64,000 bases of DNA, taken from the NCBI GenBank assembly GCA_016715865.1, contig JADJXM010000007.1, positions 196,001 to 260,000 on the forward strand, read 5' to 3'. The notes under the pieces were generated by a model. That model was given only the letters and a program-made list of their open reading frames with translations, was not told where the DNA came from and made no database searches. Below are positions 28,395 to 47,555 of the stretch, in pieces (positions within the stretch are counted from its first letter, which is position 1; each line of letters begins with the position of its first letter). This stretch comes from Acidobacteriota bacterium. GTDB lineage: Bacteria; Acidobacteriota; Blastocatellia; RBC074. The translations under genes and the position numbers were made by a program.

Positions 28395-28805
28395 TTACTT
28401 CGCTTTCAATATGTCCCTGATCTCGGTCAGTAATACTTCCTGCGCCGGTGGTTCGGCAGGAGACGCTTCATCTTCTTTCCGCTTCATCTTCATCAATGCT
28501 CGCACGACCAGAAAGATCGAAAGCGCAATGATCAGAAAATTGACGATATTATTTATGAACAAGCCATAATTCAGCGTCGCAGCGCCAGCCTTCCTGGCCT
28601 CCTCGAGCGTCGCAAATGTACCTCCAGAAAGGTTGATGAACAGATTCGTGAAATCGATCTTGCCGAGCAGCAGACCTACCAGTGGCATAATGATATCCTC
28701 TACCAGCGACGTGATAATCTTGCCGAATGCCCCGCCGATAATCACGGCTACTGCCAGGTCCATCACATTTCCCTTCATGGCGAATTCCTTGAATTCTTTC
28801 AACAT
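28395..28805 (-). CDS. mscL: Large-conductance mechanosensitive channel MscL
   Basis: The 136-residue protein is a typical MscL: amphipathic N-terminus (MLKEFKEFAMKGNVMDLAVAVIIGGAFGKI), first helix with the pore-lining GG motif, a periplasmic loop, second helix (NNIVNFLIIALSIFLVVRALM) and the charged C-terminal bundle. It releases osmolytes when the membrane is stretched during hypo-osmotic shock. Monocistronic, 95 bp upstream of the VIT/VWA gene on the same strand. Confidence 0.97.
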   Translation of the reverse strand: MLKEFKEFAMKGNVMDLAVAVIIGGAFGKIITSLVEDIIMPLVGLLLGKIDFTNLFINLSGGTFATLEEARKAGAATLNYGLFINNIVNFLIIALSIFLVVRALMKMKRKEDEASPAEPPAQEVLLTEIRDILKAK

Positions 28806-29221
28806 GCGGACTCCTCACTGTTCTTGTTGCCTGGTTTGGGTTTAAAGTGAAATAATCTTGCTTAACCTGAGTTGTATTGAAATGACTTGCTGCTGAATTG
28901 TCAATCTTCGTTGTAACCAGTTATTATTATGTTGGTATCCTGAAATGAAAGATGGTGAGATGGACGGTGGTCAAGTGAGTATAAAATACCTGGTCAGAGA
29001 TACAAAAGTGTATGTAATATCTGCATCGTGATTTTAAATAGTGTATGAATTTCGAATGATTACTTATCGGACACTATTATTTGAAGGTCTGGCAAAAAGT
29101 GATAAGCCATTACTCCACAAGGACTTGGATATTTCAGATAGCCTTTGGTATGGGGATTGCCTGATCATTAGTGTAGTGATAAATAATCGTTTTGGGAACC
29201 AGAATTTGGGAGGGACAAAGT
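28806..29221. other. Divergent intergenic region, mscL / OmpA-family gene
   Basis: 416 bp, AT-rich, no convincing gene. It must carry promoters for both sides; a candidate for mscL is annotated. For the OmpA-family gene only a weak pair is seen, TTGCCT (29157) and TAAATA (29180), 17 bases apart. Confidence 0.4.
28876..28904 (-). promoter_or_regulatory. Candidate mscL promoter
   Basis: On the minus strand TTGACA (28899-28904) is followed after 17 bases by TTCAAT (28876-28881), about 70 bp ahead of mscL. The -10 matches four of six consensus bases. Confidence 0.45.
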
Positions 29222-30253
<1,032 letters not shown>

Positions 30254-30289
30254 CAGGCCGGCCTGGCCGGCTCCTGAGCGATTCAACAG

Positions 30290-30324
30290 AGTGGCGAGCG
30301 GCGCATTGTGCCCCGCTCGCCACT
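30290..30324 (+). other. 12-bp perfect hairpin without T-run
   Basis: AGTGGCGAGCGG (30290-30301) pairs with CCGCTCGCCACT (30313-30324) across an 11-base loop. It lies between the OmpA-family and VWFA genes and has no T-tract, so it may attenuate or stabilise rather than terminate. A smaller GCCGGCC/GGCCGGC hairpin is just before it. Confidence 0.65.
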
Positions 30325-30385
30325 TATCGCTTGAACGGACATTTCGTGAACAGCCCCGTTTTGAGTAGGAGGGAGAAAGGCGATC

Positions 30386-31519
<1,134 letters not shown>

Positions 31520-31526
31520 GACTCGA

Positions 31527-31564
31527 GGGCCGGGCGGTCGCCTGACCATAAACCTGCCCGGCCC
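31527..31564 (+). other. GC-rich hairpin after the VWFA gene
   Basis: GGGCCGGGC (31527-31535) pairs with GCCCGGCCC (31556-31564) across a 20-base loop. No T-run follows; weak candidate for a transcript end. Confidence 0.5.
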
Positions 31565-31712
31565 ATTCAGACCCGCTCACCCTCCACCACCCGCCATTCA
31601 TCCGCTTTTTCCATCCATTGATGTAATATTTAAGGCATTATCCGGTTTCCGTCCATTAATATATTTTTTTTTACTATGCACAATATCTTTCGACTGAGGG
31701 AGCGGGGAAAAA

Positions 31713-33907
<2,195 letters not shown>

Positions 33908-33908
<1 letters not shown>

Positions 33909-33954
33909 GTTGAAAGTTGAAAGTGGAAATTGGTAATTGGTACACTTTCAACTT

Positions 33955-33964
<10 letters not shown>
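33908..33964. repeat. AGT/ACT heptad repeat, locus F
   Basis: AGTTGAA, AGTTGAA, AGTGGAA, ATTGGTA, ATTGGTA then complementary AC-type units (CACTTTCA, ACTTTTA, ACTTTTGA). The TonB receptor TGA ends on its first base and the TAA of the convergent CHAT gene lies inside it. Confidence 0.8.
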
Positions 33965-39387
<5,423 letters not shown>

Positions 39388-39540
39388 GAAACCCTCCAAA
39401 ACTGAGACGCCTGCACCTTACTCAGGGCTGTAAATGTGGATAGTTATTCAGACTGAGACCGTGAATAATGACGATTCTGAAACAGCATGTATTTTGCAGG
39501 TTGCAACTATATGCGCCTTCCAAACTGGAAACAACAATAA

Positions 39541-39568
39541 TTTACCGCTTTTCAAAACACTGTATAAT
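39541..39568 (+). promoter_or_regulatory. Candidate crcB promoter
   Basis: TTTACC (39541-39546), a 16-base spacer and a perfect TATAAT (39563-39568) lie 47 bp before the crcB GTG. The leader is too short for a fluoride riboswitch, and I see no crcB-motif sequence. Confidence 0.6.
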
Positions 39569-39614
39569 CAGATCGGCTGATCGTTACGACCTGAATGACT
39601 GTGAGGAGATAAAC

Positions 39615-40070
39615 GTGGATAAATTGATCGTTGTCGGTCTCGGCGGCGCATTGGGCGCGATCGCGCGGTTCTGGCTGGGCGGGTGGATAAGCTCGAAATT
39701 TCCCATGCAGTTCCCGCTCGGCACATTTGTTATCAATGTCACCGGATCTTTTATCATCGGCTTCGTAATAACACTCATGAGCCAGCAACTGACGATTCAC
39801 CCTTACTGGCGGCTGCTGATCGCGGTCGGTTTTATCGGGGCATACACGACTTTCTCCACCTTTGAATACGAAACGATGAAGCTCCTCGAAGAAGGCAACA
39901 TTCTAAGTGCGGCGCTCAATGTGGGATTAAGCGTGATCATTGGTTTTATCGCTGTCTGGCTGGGAGTCGTGGCCGCGCGCAAGCTTTATATTCCGCATGA
40001 GATCACGCTGAATCTCCAAACTGTGATTGCCAAACTGGGTCGGATGGACTCCGATAACGGAGACAAATGA
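39615..40070 (+). CDS. crcB: Fluoride ion exporter CrcB
   Basis: The start is a GTG at 39615, after GAGGAGATAAAC; 151 residues. Four membrane helices, with the family landmarks VGLGGALGAIARFWLGG, PLGTFVINVTGSFIIGF (fluoride pathway Asn) and GFIGAYTTFSTFEYE. CrcB/Fluc proteins form dual-topology dimeric fluoride channels. About 25 C-terminal residues extend beyond the last helix. The stop overlaps the start of a DUF190 gene (ATGA), and crcB-DUF190 gene pairs occur in many bacteria. Confidence 0.95.
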   Translation: MDKLIVVGLGGALGAIARFWLGGWISSKFPMQFPLGTFVINVTGSFIIGFVITLMSQQLTIHPYWRLLIAVGFIGAYTTFSTFEYETMKLLEEGNILSAALNVGLSVIIGFIAVWLGVVAARKLYIPHEITLNLQTVIAKLGRMDSDNGDK

Positions 40071-40468
40071 TGGCACACCTGACAACAGACACCGCATCAT
40101 TCGAATTCATTCCGGCTAAAAAGCTCAAGGTCTACCTGGTTGAAGAGGACATGCATTCCCGCGAGCCGATGTCGCTTGCGATCCTGCATCTCCTCCAGGA
40201 AGGAGAAATCGAGAGCGCGACGGTTTTCAAAGCCATCGAAGGTTTCGGCGAGGGGCGAGTCATCCATACTGACAAGACAGAAATCTCGAGCCTCAACCTG
40301 CCTGTCACCATCGAAGCCACTGATGTGCCAGAGAAGATCGAGTCAATCATTGAACAAATAGGTGGGTTGATGACCTCCGGCCTGGTCGAAGTCAGCCGGA
40401 CATTTATTCTGCGTCCACTGTCGAACCGGGAGGACAGACCATCATCGCAGGGAGAACAACCATGCTGA
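40067..40468 (+). CDS. DUF190 protein (PII-like fold)
   Basis: 133 residues; the ATG overlaps the crcB stop, and GGAGACAA provides a ribosome-binding site (an ATG at 40070 is equally possible). The DUF190 domain (about residues 18-125) has LKVYLVEEDM, a central ATVFKAIEGFGEGRVIHT and VTIEATDVPEKIESII. DUF190 proteins have a PII-like ferredoxin fold and, next to crcB, presumably act as a regulatory partner; a ligand is not known to me. Translationally coupled with crcB and followed by a second DUF190 gene with a 7-bp overlap. Confidence 0.88.
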   Translation: MMAHLTTDTASFEFIPAKKLKVYLVEEDMHSREPMSLAILHLLQEGEIESATVFKAIEGFGEGRVIHTDKTEISSLNLPVTIEATDVPEKIESIIEQIGGLMTSGLVEVSRTFILRPLSNREDRPSSQGEQPC

Positions 40469-41049
40469 AACAAGGGCCGGCAAAAAAATTGATCGTTTAC
40501 GTCAGCGAGCAGGCACGCTGGCAGAATGAACCTGTCTATGAAGCCGTACTCCGTTTTCTTTTTAAGCACGGATGTGCCGGCGCGACCGTGACCAGAGCCG
40601 TGGCGGGCTTCGGCCCGAAGGGACAATCCCGCAGATCCAAACTGTTTCAGCTTCGGGAAGATCTGCCCATGCGAATCGAGATGGTCGAATCCGAGCAAAA
40701 GATCAACGCCGTGCTGCCCTGGATATACGAGATGCTGCCTGACGGCCTGATTGAACTGCAGGACACCGAGATCATCAAACATTTCGATTCTCGGGCGCAG
40801 GGAGAGGAGTCGCACAAGATGGGACATGAGAAACTGGAAGGTAATGCCAAGATGCTTCGCATCTACATCGGCGAAGGTGGGAAGGCGAATGATGGACATC
40901 GCTGGGCGACGTTACCGAGGCATTCTCGGTTATGGCGCAAATCAACGAATGCACAAGACGGGTTTTCTTGGGCTTTCGAGCGACATGCCGCTCATGGTCA
41001 CCGTCGTGGACTCGGAGGAGAAGATAAAAAGCGCCGTCACCGTACTTGA
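40462..41049 (+). CDS. Tandem DUF190 protein, second domain broken
   Basis: Residues 1-115 form a normal DUF190 domain (KKLIVYVSEQARWQNEPVYEAVLRFLFKHG, ATVTRAVAGFGPKGQSRRS, LPMRIEMVES). A linker leads to a second domain that begins correctly (KMLRIYIGEGG) and then goes out of frame near 40890; everything after about residue 145 in this frame is nonsense. The rest of the second domain is found in another frame to 41131. About 15-20 residues expected between the two pieces (the LYEAIV helix) are also missing. Confidence 0.75.
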   Translation: MLKQGPAKKLIVYVSEQARWQNEPVYEAVLRFLFKHGCAGATVTRAVAGFGPKGQSRRSKLFQLREDLPMRIEMVESEQKINAVLPWIYEMLPDGLIELQDTEIIKHFDSRAQGEESHKMGHEKLEGNAKMLRIYIGEGGKANDGHRWATLPRHSRLWRKSTNAQDGFSWAFERHAAHGHRRGLGGEDKKRRHRT

Positions 41050-41131
41050 TGAAATGGTCGATGAAGGACTGGTCGTGTTGTCCGATGTTGAAGTGATCAA
41101 GTACGTTCACACACGCAAGTCGGATCTTTGA
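40898..41131 (+). pseudogene. C-terminal remnant of the second DUF190 domain
   Basis: In the frame ending at 41131 the sequence reads DIAGRRYRGILGYGANQRMH, then LSSDMPLMVTVVDSEEKIKS and GLVVLSDVEVIKYV, which is the second half of a DUF190 domain. Where relatives have AGATVYRG this reads AGRRYRG, as if bases were lost from short runs. It has no start of its own and belongs to the gene at 40462. Confidence 0.7.
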
Positions 41132-41166
41132 TCGTGGTTATCGAGCATCGGACAGCAGCGATGTGA

Positions 41167-41904
<738 letters not shown>

Positions 41905-42002
41905 GTCTGATCAAGTGTACAGGCGGCGTAATTTCGGGGCAATGCCCGCCTCGCGGATAATCGCACACCTGTCTGAAAAATTATCCGAATCAGGAGTCAG
42001 CG

Positions 42003-42783
<781 letters not shown>

Positions 42784-42788
<5 letters not shown>

Positions 42789-42911
42789 GCAGCAGGCAGT
42801 TGGCAGTTGAGATTTGACATCATCTGATAGAAGCTCTTCAAATGCGGTCCCTACTGCCGACTGCGTACTGCCCACTTCCTACTGCCTGCTGCCTACTGCC
42901 TACTGAATACT
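42784..42911. repeat. AGT/ACT heptad repeat, locus G
   Basis: Arm one 42784-42809 (AGTAGGC, AGCAGGC, AGTTGGC, AGTTGAG). Arm two 42853-42911 has eight 7-base units of ACTGCCT type (ACTGCCG, ACTGCGT, ACTGCCC, ACTTCCT, ACTGCCT, GCTGCCT, ACTGCCT, ACTGAAT). The SDR stop codon sits in CAGTAGGCAG, the same context as the resB stop. Confidence 0.9.
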
Positions 42912-42950
42912 CTGTAAACTAAATTTTCGGGCATTTAAATTCGGAAGAAA

Positions 42951-43150
42951 TTAATCGCAAAGACCGCAAAGGGGCAAAGAAGTAATCGCAGAGGCCGCAA
43001 AGGAGCAAAGATTTGTTGGTGATATGAATATCCGGATTATTGCCCACTGGATATAATAATTCGAACACTGATCTTCCCTGTATATCTTTGCCCCTTTGCG
43101 GCCTTTGCGATTAACTTCTTTGCGCTTCTTTGCGGCCTTTGCGATTAACT
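42951..43150. repeat. Inverted CGCAAAG-type repeat block
   Basis: Facing arms at 42951-43013 and 43084-43150 are built from CCGCAAAG / GGCAAAG / ATCGCAGAG units and their complements (CTTTGCGGCCTTTGCGATTAA occurs twice in arm two). The central 70 bases are AT-rich. Apparent coding here is only translated repeat. Same style as the CACAGAG repeats at 89-226 but different sequence. Together with locus G it fills the 415-bp gap 42789-43203; no gene seen. Confidence 0.85.
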
Positions 43151-43203
43151 TTTTTCCAGTCTTGAATACAAGAAAATTTAGTTTCCAGAGTACTGAATAC
43201 CAT

Positions 43204-43923
43204 ATGAGCAAACTAACTTTTGTCCGGCACGGGCAGGCCCGTGCTTTCGAAAAAGACAGCGACCGTTTGACCGAAACCGGCGAGGCGCAGGCTCGTGCAT
43301 TGGGGCGATATTGGCTGCAACAGGAGCTCCGTTTCGATGAGGTATATGCGGGGACTCTGGTTCGTCAGCGAAGAACGGCTGAAATAGTCGAAAGTTGTTA
43401 TAAAGAGGCGGGCGCGGCCTGGCCTGGCATCGAATCCTCGAAGGATTTCAATGAATACGATGCGCCTGGACTGATGACAGTCCTCTCATCCGAGCTGGCC
43501 CGGCGCGATGACCGGTTTCGCAGACTTGTCGAGGATTTCGAGAACAACCGCCATGCGCCTGACAGGAACCGTTATTTTCAGTACATGTTTGAAGTACTGA
43601 TGAACGTCTGGCAGAACGGGGAGATTGAACTTGAAGGAGTCGAATCGTGGGGCCGTTTTCGGCAGCGCGTTTCAGGCGCCGTCTCTCGCATTGTCAATGC
43701 TGAGGGAGGCGGCCGGCGAATCGCCGTCTTCACATCAGGCGGAGTCATCGGCCTGACCGTGCAGCGCGTGCTCGATGCGCCGGACTCGAAAGCCCTCGAA
43801 ATCAACTGGCGCGTTCGGAACGGCTCGTTGACCGATATACTCTTTGGTCGTGGACGCCTCTCCCTCGATTCATTCAATTGCACAACCCACCTCGAACCCG
43901 AAGGTTTGATCACATATCGCTGA
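43204..43923 (+). CDS. Histidine phosphatase superfamily protein
   Basis: From the ATG at 43204 (239 residues). The branch-1 motif LTFVRHGQARAF has the phosphorylated His. A second motif reads VFTSGGVIG, where most members have a His (SHGG); the Ser replacement also occurs in a recognisable subset of the family. Arg and Glu of the active site appear in VRQRRTAEIVESC. Likely acts on small phosphorylated metabolites; specificity unknown. An upstream ATG 108 bp earlier would start within repeat DNA and is not used here. Confidence 0.85.
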   Translation: MSKLTFVRHGQARAFEKDSDRLTETGEAQARALGRYWLQQELRFDEVYAGTLVRQRRTAEIVESCYKEAGAAWPGIESSKDFNEYDAPGLMTVLSSELARRDDRFRRLVEDFENNRHAPDRNRYFQYMFEVLMNVWQNGEIELEGVESWGRFRQRVSGAVSRIVNAEGGGRRIAVFTSGGVIGLTVQRVLDAPDSKALEINWRVRNGSLTDILFGRGRLSLDSFNCTTHLEPEGLITYR

Positions 43924-44103
43924 TCCATTAAATCTCGCTAAACCGGATTTTTTGTGGAACGAATGAATCGCTTTAAGTCCATTATCGACCGGAACCAAAA
44001 CCCGCCGGCTGGTTAAAACCGAATAATGCCGGAAGACGTGCAGCGAGAGGCTGAAATGGCTATAATAGTCGGCGTCAAACCTTTAAAGATGAGAAAGGTC
44101 ATT

Positions 44104-44400
44104 ATGGTCGGCTCAAACAAATCAAAGACAACGAATTACGGTATCGGAGATGAAGTTTCATACGTTTTCGGTTCCGGGATCGTCTATGGAGAGATCGTCC
44201 GCCTGCTGGAAGGCGGCGGCGCAGTCGAAATTCAGTTCGAAGACGGGCGAAAAGAGATCAAAAAGTCCCGCGATGGTGCTTTGCGGCTGTTGCGACGTGC
44301 AACCGGCGCAAGTGAAGCCGAAGAAGAACGTTCAGATCGTAGTCGCGTTCGCGATTATGAGATCGACGAAGTTCGACGCAGCGATCAGCGCAGACGCTGA
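44104..44400 (+). CDS. Small protein with SH3/Tudor-like beta-barrel
   Basis: About 98 residues from the ATG at 44104. A TATAAT box at 44061-44066 sets the transcript start too late for earlier ATGs. The core GIGDEVSYVFGSGIVYGEIV (about 13-32) with VEIQFEDGRKEIKK is an SH3-like small barrel of the type found in regulatory or RNA-binding proteins. The tail is highly charged (EEERSDRSRVRDYE). 30 bp ahead of the next gene on the same strand. Function unknown. Confidence 0.65.
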   Translation: MVGSNKSKTTNYGIGDEVSYVFGSGIVYGEIVRLLEGGGAVEIQFEDGRKEIKKSRDGALRLLRRATGASEAEEERSDRSRVRDYEIDEVRRSDQRRR

Positions 44401-44430
44401 AATACGGCAGTGTAAATTTTGGAGGTAATC

Positions 44431-45108
44431 ATGAGGAAGCTTCTCTTTCTGACGTCCATTATCGGAGGACTGGTTTTCATGAGCGCTCCGGCGCTGGCTC
44501 AGACGCAGGATGAAGATGCGGTAGCCAAAAACGGAAACATCATCGTGGCACAGGGATCGTCTGCGCGTCTGTCGCTGCAAACTCAGCTAAGTTCAAAGAT
44601 CAATGAAGTAGGAGATGAGGTCACCGCCGTACTATACGAAGCTGTGCGAGGGAGCGACGGCCGGATCGCCATTCCGCGCGGGACCGAATTCATCGGCCGT
44701 GTGACTCAGGTTCAGGCCGCCAAGCGCCCGCAAAAAGAGGCGACCATGACCATCGTCTTCGAAACCATGCGCATGTCATTCGGGACAGAGAAGATCTCGA
44801 CCGTCGTGACGGCCATCGACGATTACGGCAACGATGAGAAGATGAGAGCAAAAGATGACGAAGGCAAGGTCGGAGCAGGTCGCAACGGCGGGCGGACGGC
44901 CCGCAACGCCGGCCTGGGCGGCGGTCTCGGCGGGCTCGGTGGAATGATTATCGGTGCAGCGGGCGGCGGTCTCGGCGGTGTCGCCGGCGCCATCGGCGGA
45001 GGCGTCGCAGGCGGAGTCCTGATGACCAAGGGCAACGATATCAAACTGCAATCCGGCACCATCCTTCGCATCCGCTTCGAACGCGAAGTCAAAGTCCCTG
45101 CATTTTAA
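44431..45108 (+). CDS. Secreted protein, VirB10/TrbI-like beta domain with Gly-rich core
   Basis: Start at the ATG at 44431 after GGAGGTAATC; 225 residues. A signal peptide (LLFLTSIIGGLVFMSAPALAQ) precedes a beta domain with VTAVLYEAVRGSDGRIAIPRG and TEFIGRVTQVQ, resembling the TrbI/VirB10-type barrel. A glycine-rich hydrophobic stretch (about 155-195, alternating GGG, LGG, VAGG) is followed by a final strand QSGTILRIRFEREVKV. Similar proteins are common in Acidobacteria and may insert in the outer membrane. Likely co-transcribed with the preceding small gene. Confidence 0.7.
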   Translation: MRKLLFLTSIIGGLVFMSAPALAQTQDEDAVAKNGNIIVAQGSSARLSLQTQLSSKINEVGDEVTAVLYEAVRGSDGRIAIPRGTEFIGRVTQVQAAKRPQKEATMTIVFETMRMSFGTEKISTVVTAIDDYGNDEKMRAKDDEGKVGAGRNGGRTARNAGLGGGLGGLGGMIIGAAGGGLGGVAGAIGGGVAGGVLMTKGNDIKLQSGTILRIRFEREVKVPAF

Positions 45109-45169
45109 AATCATCCACGAAGTTAAACATGAGCCTACGACACTTCATCGAATATGAAAAAGTCCCATA

Positions 45170-45237
45170 TTATCTCTGTGATCTCTGTGGCTCAGTGGTG
45201 AGATTAAACCACTGAGCCACAGAGATCACAGAGATAA
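45170..45237. repeat. Perfect 30-bp inverted repeat, 8-base loop
   Basis: 45170-45199 and 45208-45237 are exact complements (TTATCTCTGTGATCTCTGTG... with its mirror). Sequence content (CACAGAGATCACAGAG, CCACTGAG) is related to the repeats around the GxxExxY gene at 89-702. It lies between convergent genes and lacks a T-run. Confidence 0.95.
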
Positions 45238-45350
45238 TACAGACCATTTTCAGAGCAGGTCACGAAAGAGAAACAACGGTATAAGATAAACCGGCCTATT
45301 CGAGAATCCTTTGTGACTTCTTTGTGAGCTTAGTGGATGGAAAAAATCTT

Positions 45351-46382
45351 CTACCACTCGGTTCCCTGCTCCAGAATCAGACCGACATCCTGCGACAATT
45401 CACTTTCATGCCAGAGTCTGAGAGTCGTCTCACCCGGATCGAGCCCGGCTGGAACGGGAACGTTGATCTGCGTCAGTCCGGAGTGTTTTGGATCACCCGA
45501 CGGTCCGAGATAGATCGGATGGACACCGTATCCGCCAATCTCGACGCGCAATTCCCAGCGGCGGGCCGATGGCGTCAGCCCTTCGACCAGAATTGCGACG
45601 AAGGCGTGCCGCCCATGGTTCGGATAGAATTTGCCGATCGTGACAGCATTGAAGATCTGCCTGATACGCAAAGTCGATGAGACATGCAACGGCTTGTCGT
45701 CCCATTTTCGATAAGCACGGATTGTTGCCCTGGTCGGTTCACGGCGCAATAGTTCGACCCGTGCGAAGCCGGCCGTACGCGTCATCTGCGTCAGACACTC
45801 GATGTTCGGCCCCCACCAGTTGTCGTACTGACCTCCGAGCTGGTCGAATTCATAAAACTCCATGACCGGATGATCGGTTGGAAAAACGCTGTCGATGACG
45901 TGAGTTTCGATGATCGCTGTGTCGCGAGTCATCTCGCAGATTCGCTCAAGCGCCAGTAACGGGTGGCGCAGGTGATAAAGAACCCCCAAAAAAAGGACGA
46001 TATCGAATGCGCCCATAACTTCGCGCGACAGTTCGTAAACGCTCATCTCGTGAAATTCAGCCGACGATCCGAGTGCCTCTTTTGCGAGAAGGAAATTCTC
46101 GGGACGCCAGCAATCGACCGAAACTACTGAGGCTCCGCGCTTTTCACTTTCGAAACTGTAAAATCCGTCCCAGCAACCGACATCGAGCACCCGCCTGCCG
46201 CGCAGGTCTGATTCAAGCCCAAAGCGCGCATAATTGCCACGCAGTTCGTCGATCGAGTGGACGCCGGGCGTGATTTGACCGGCTCCGAGGTCGATGCTGT
46301 GCCACCATGAACCGCCAAGCAGCTTTTCGCGCTGCTCGGCGGCTATCTGATCTATGTCTTTTCTGATATCTTCGATGCTCAT
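45351..46382 (-). CDS. SAM-dependent methyltransferase, CmoB/DUF1698-like
   Basis: About 343 residues from the ATG at 46382. A helical lead (EDIRKDIDQIAAEQREKLLGG) and SWWHSIDLGAGQITPGV precede a methyltransferase core with VLDVGCWDGFYSFESEKRGASVVSVD, FDIVLFLGVLYHLRHPLLALERI and ETHVIDS, which matches the DUF1698/CmoB-like group. A C-terminal beta-rich domain of about 90 residues follows (SARRWELRVEIGG ... TTLRLWHES). Divergent from the glycosyltransferase gene with only 42 bp between starts, so it may modify the same glycan (inference). Confidence 0.82.
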   Translation of the reverse strand: MSIEDIRKDIDQIAAEQREKLLGGSWWHSIDLGAGQITPGVHSIDELRGNYARFGLESDLRGRRVLDVGCWDGFYSFESEKRGASVVSVDCWRPENFLLAKEALGSSAEFHEMSVYELSREVMGAFDIVLFLGVLYHLRHPLLALERICEMTRDTAIIETHVIDSVFPTDHPVMEFYEFDQLGGQYDNWWGPNIECLTQMTRTAGFARVELLRREPTRATIRAYRKWDDKPLHVSSTLRIRQIFNAVTIGKFYPNHGRHAFVAILVEGLTPSARRWELRVEIGGYGVHPIYLGPSGDPKHSGLTQINVPVPAGLDPGETTLRLWHESELSQDVGLILEQGTEW

Positions 46383-46424
46383 TGGAATTGAAATTAGTGA
46401 ACCATAAAGGTAAGCTTTCAATCT

Positions 46425-47555
46425 ATGCGAATTGCGCTTGACGCTATCCCATTGGTCGCCGCCAAGACCGGGATCGGGCATTATACGGATGCGCTGGCCG
46501 AATGGCTGGCGCGGGTTCACACCGATCATCAGTACGAACTCATCTCGCCCTTTGACTTCGAATTCGATCCCTGTCATGGCACGCCGGCGAACCTGAGCAA
46601 GAAATATATTCCCGTGAGGTCCATCTTTCGAAAATGGTGGCTCATCGGATTGCCGTCTTTTCTACAGATCTCGCCGGTGGATCTATTCCATGGGACGAAC
46701 TATTGCGTTCCGGTCTTCGCTCCGTGCCCGACGATTGTCACGGTACACGATATGTCGCTGCTAGCACAATCCGGGACGCATGAATCCGAGAACGTGCGAC
46801 GCGGCAAACGACGGTTGCCAATCATGATCCGGCGCGCGAAGATGATAATCGCGCCGAGCGAATGGACGAAACATGAGATCATCCGGCATCTCGGTACGAA
46901 GCCGGAAAAGATCAGGGTTATCCCTGAAGCGGCTCGGGATAAGATGAAACCGCTGCTCCCTGAGGAGCAAACCGCCGTCCTTGATAAACATGGGATTCGC
47001 ACGCCGTATCTTCTATTTGTCGGGACGATCGAACCGCGTAAAAATCTGGTGACGCTGGTCAGAGCCTATCATGAACTGCTGCGTGAGACGCCACATCAGC
47101 CCCAACTGGTCATGTGCGGTGGTCGCGGCTGGCTGGAGGATGATGTTTTCAGGCTCGTCGAGGAATTGAAGCTTCAGGATCAGGTGCGATTTACCGGTTA
47201 TGTCGATGACGCCGATTTACCGGCTCTCTACTCCGGAGCCGAGGCTTTCGTCTATCCGTCGATCTATGAGGGATTCGGGCTGCCGCCGCTCGAAGCGATG
47301 GCGTGCGGAACTCCGGTCATCACCAGCAACGTATCGAGCCTGCCGGAGGTTGTCGGCGAAGCCGGACTTCTTCACGATCCGCAGGACTACCGCGCTTTGA
47401 CGCGTCATTTCGTGACTCTGCTGGGCGATCGGGCCGCTTCCGACAAGCTTCAGCGGGCGGGACTCGCCCAGGCCTCGATCTTCTCGTGGGAACGTGCGGC
47501 CAGAGAGACCCAGTCACTCTATGACGAGGTCTTCGAAAAGTCGAAAAAACTATGA
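46425..47555 (+). CDS. Glycosyltransferase family 4
   Basis: 376 residues with two Rossmann domains. N-terminal acceptor half begins RIALDAIPLVAAKTGIGHYTDAL; the donor half contains LFVGTIEPRKNLVTLVRAY, VRFTGYVDD, and the GT4 signature YEGFGLPPLEAMACGTPVI (E-x7-E). These enzymes transfer a sugar from a nucleotide-sugar to a glycan or lipid. The stop overlaps the start of the next gene (ATGA), so the two are translationally coupled. Confidence 0.93.
   Translation: MRIALDAIPLVAAKTGIGHYTDALAEWLARVHTDHQYELISPFDFEFDPCHGTPANLSKKYIPVRSIFRKWWLIGLPSFLQISPVDLFHGTNYCVPVFAPCPTIVTVHDMSLLAQSGTHESENVRRGKRRLPIMIRRAKMIIAPSEWTKHEIIRHLGTKPEKIRVIPEAARDKMKPLLPEEQTAVLDKHGIRTPYLLFVGTIEPRKNLVTLVRAYHELLRETPHQPQLVMCGGRGWLEDDVFRLVEELKLQDQVRFTGYVDDADLPALYSGAEAFVYPSIYEGFGLPPLEAMACGTPVITSNVSSLPEVVGEAGLLHDPQDYRALTRHFVTLLGDRAASDKLQRAGLAQASIFSWERAARETQSLYDEVFEKSKKL

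Noticed and set aside
39420..39614. Fluoride riboswitch before crcB
   Set aside because: The predicted transcript leader is only about 40 bases and lacks the conserved crcB-motif blocks.
42951..43211. An apparent 86-residue minus-strand gene within the CGCAAAG block
   Set aside because: It is translated repeat with KRK/AKK low-complexity residues and no ribosome-binding site.
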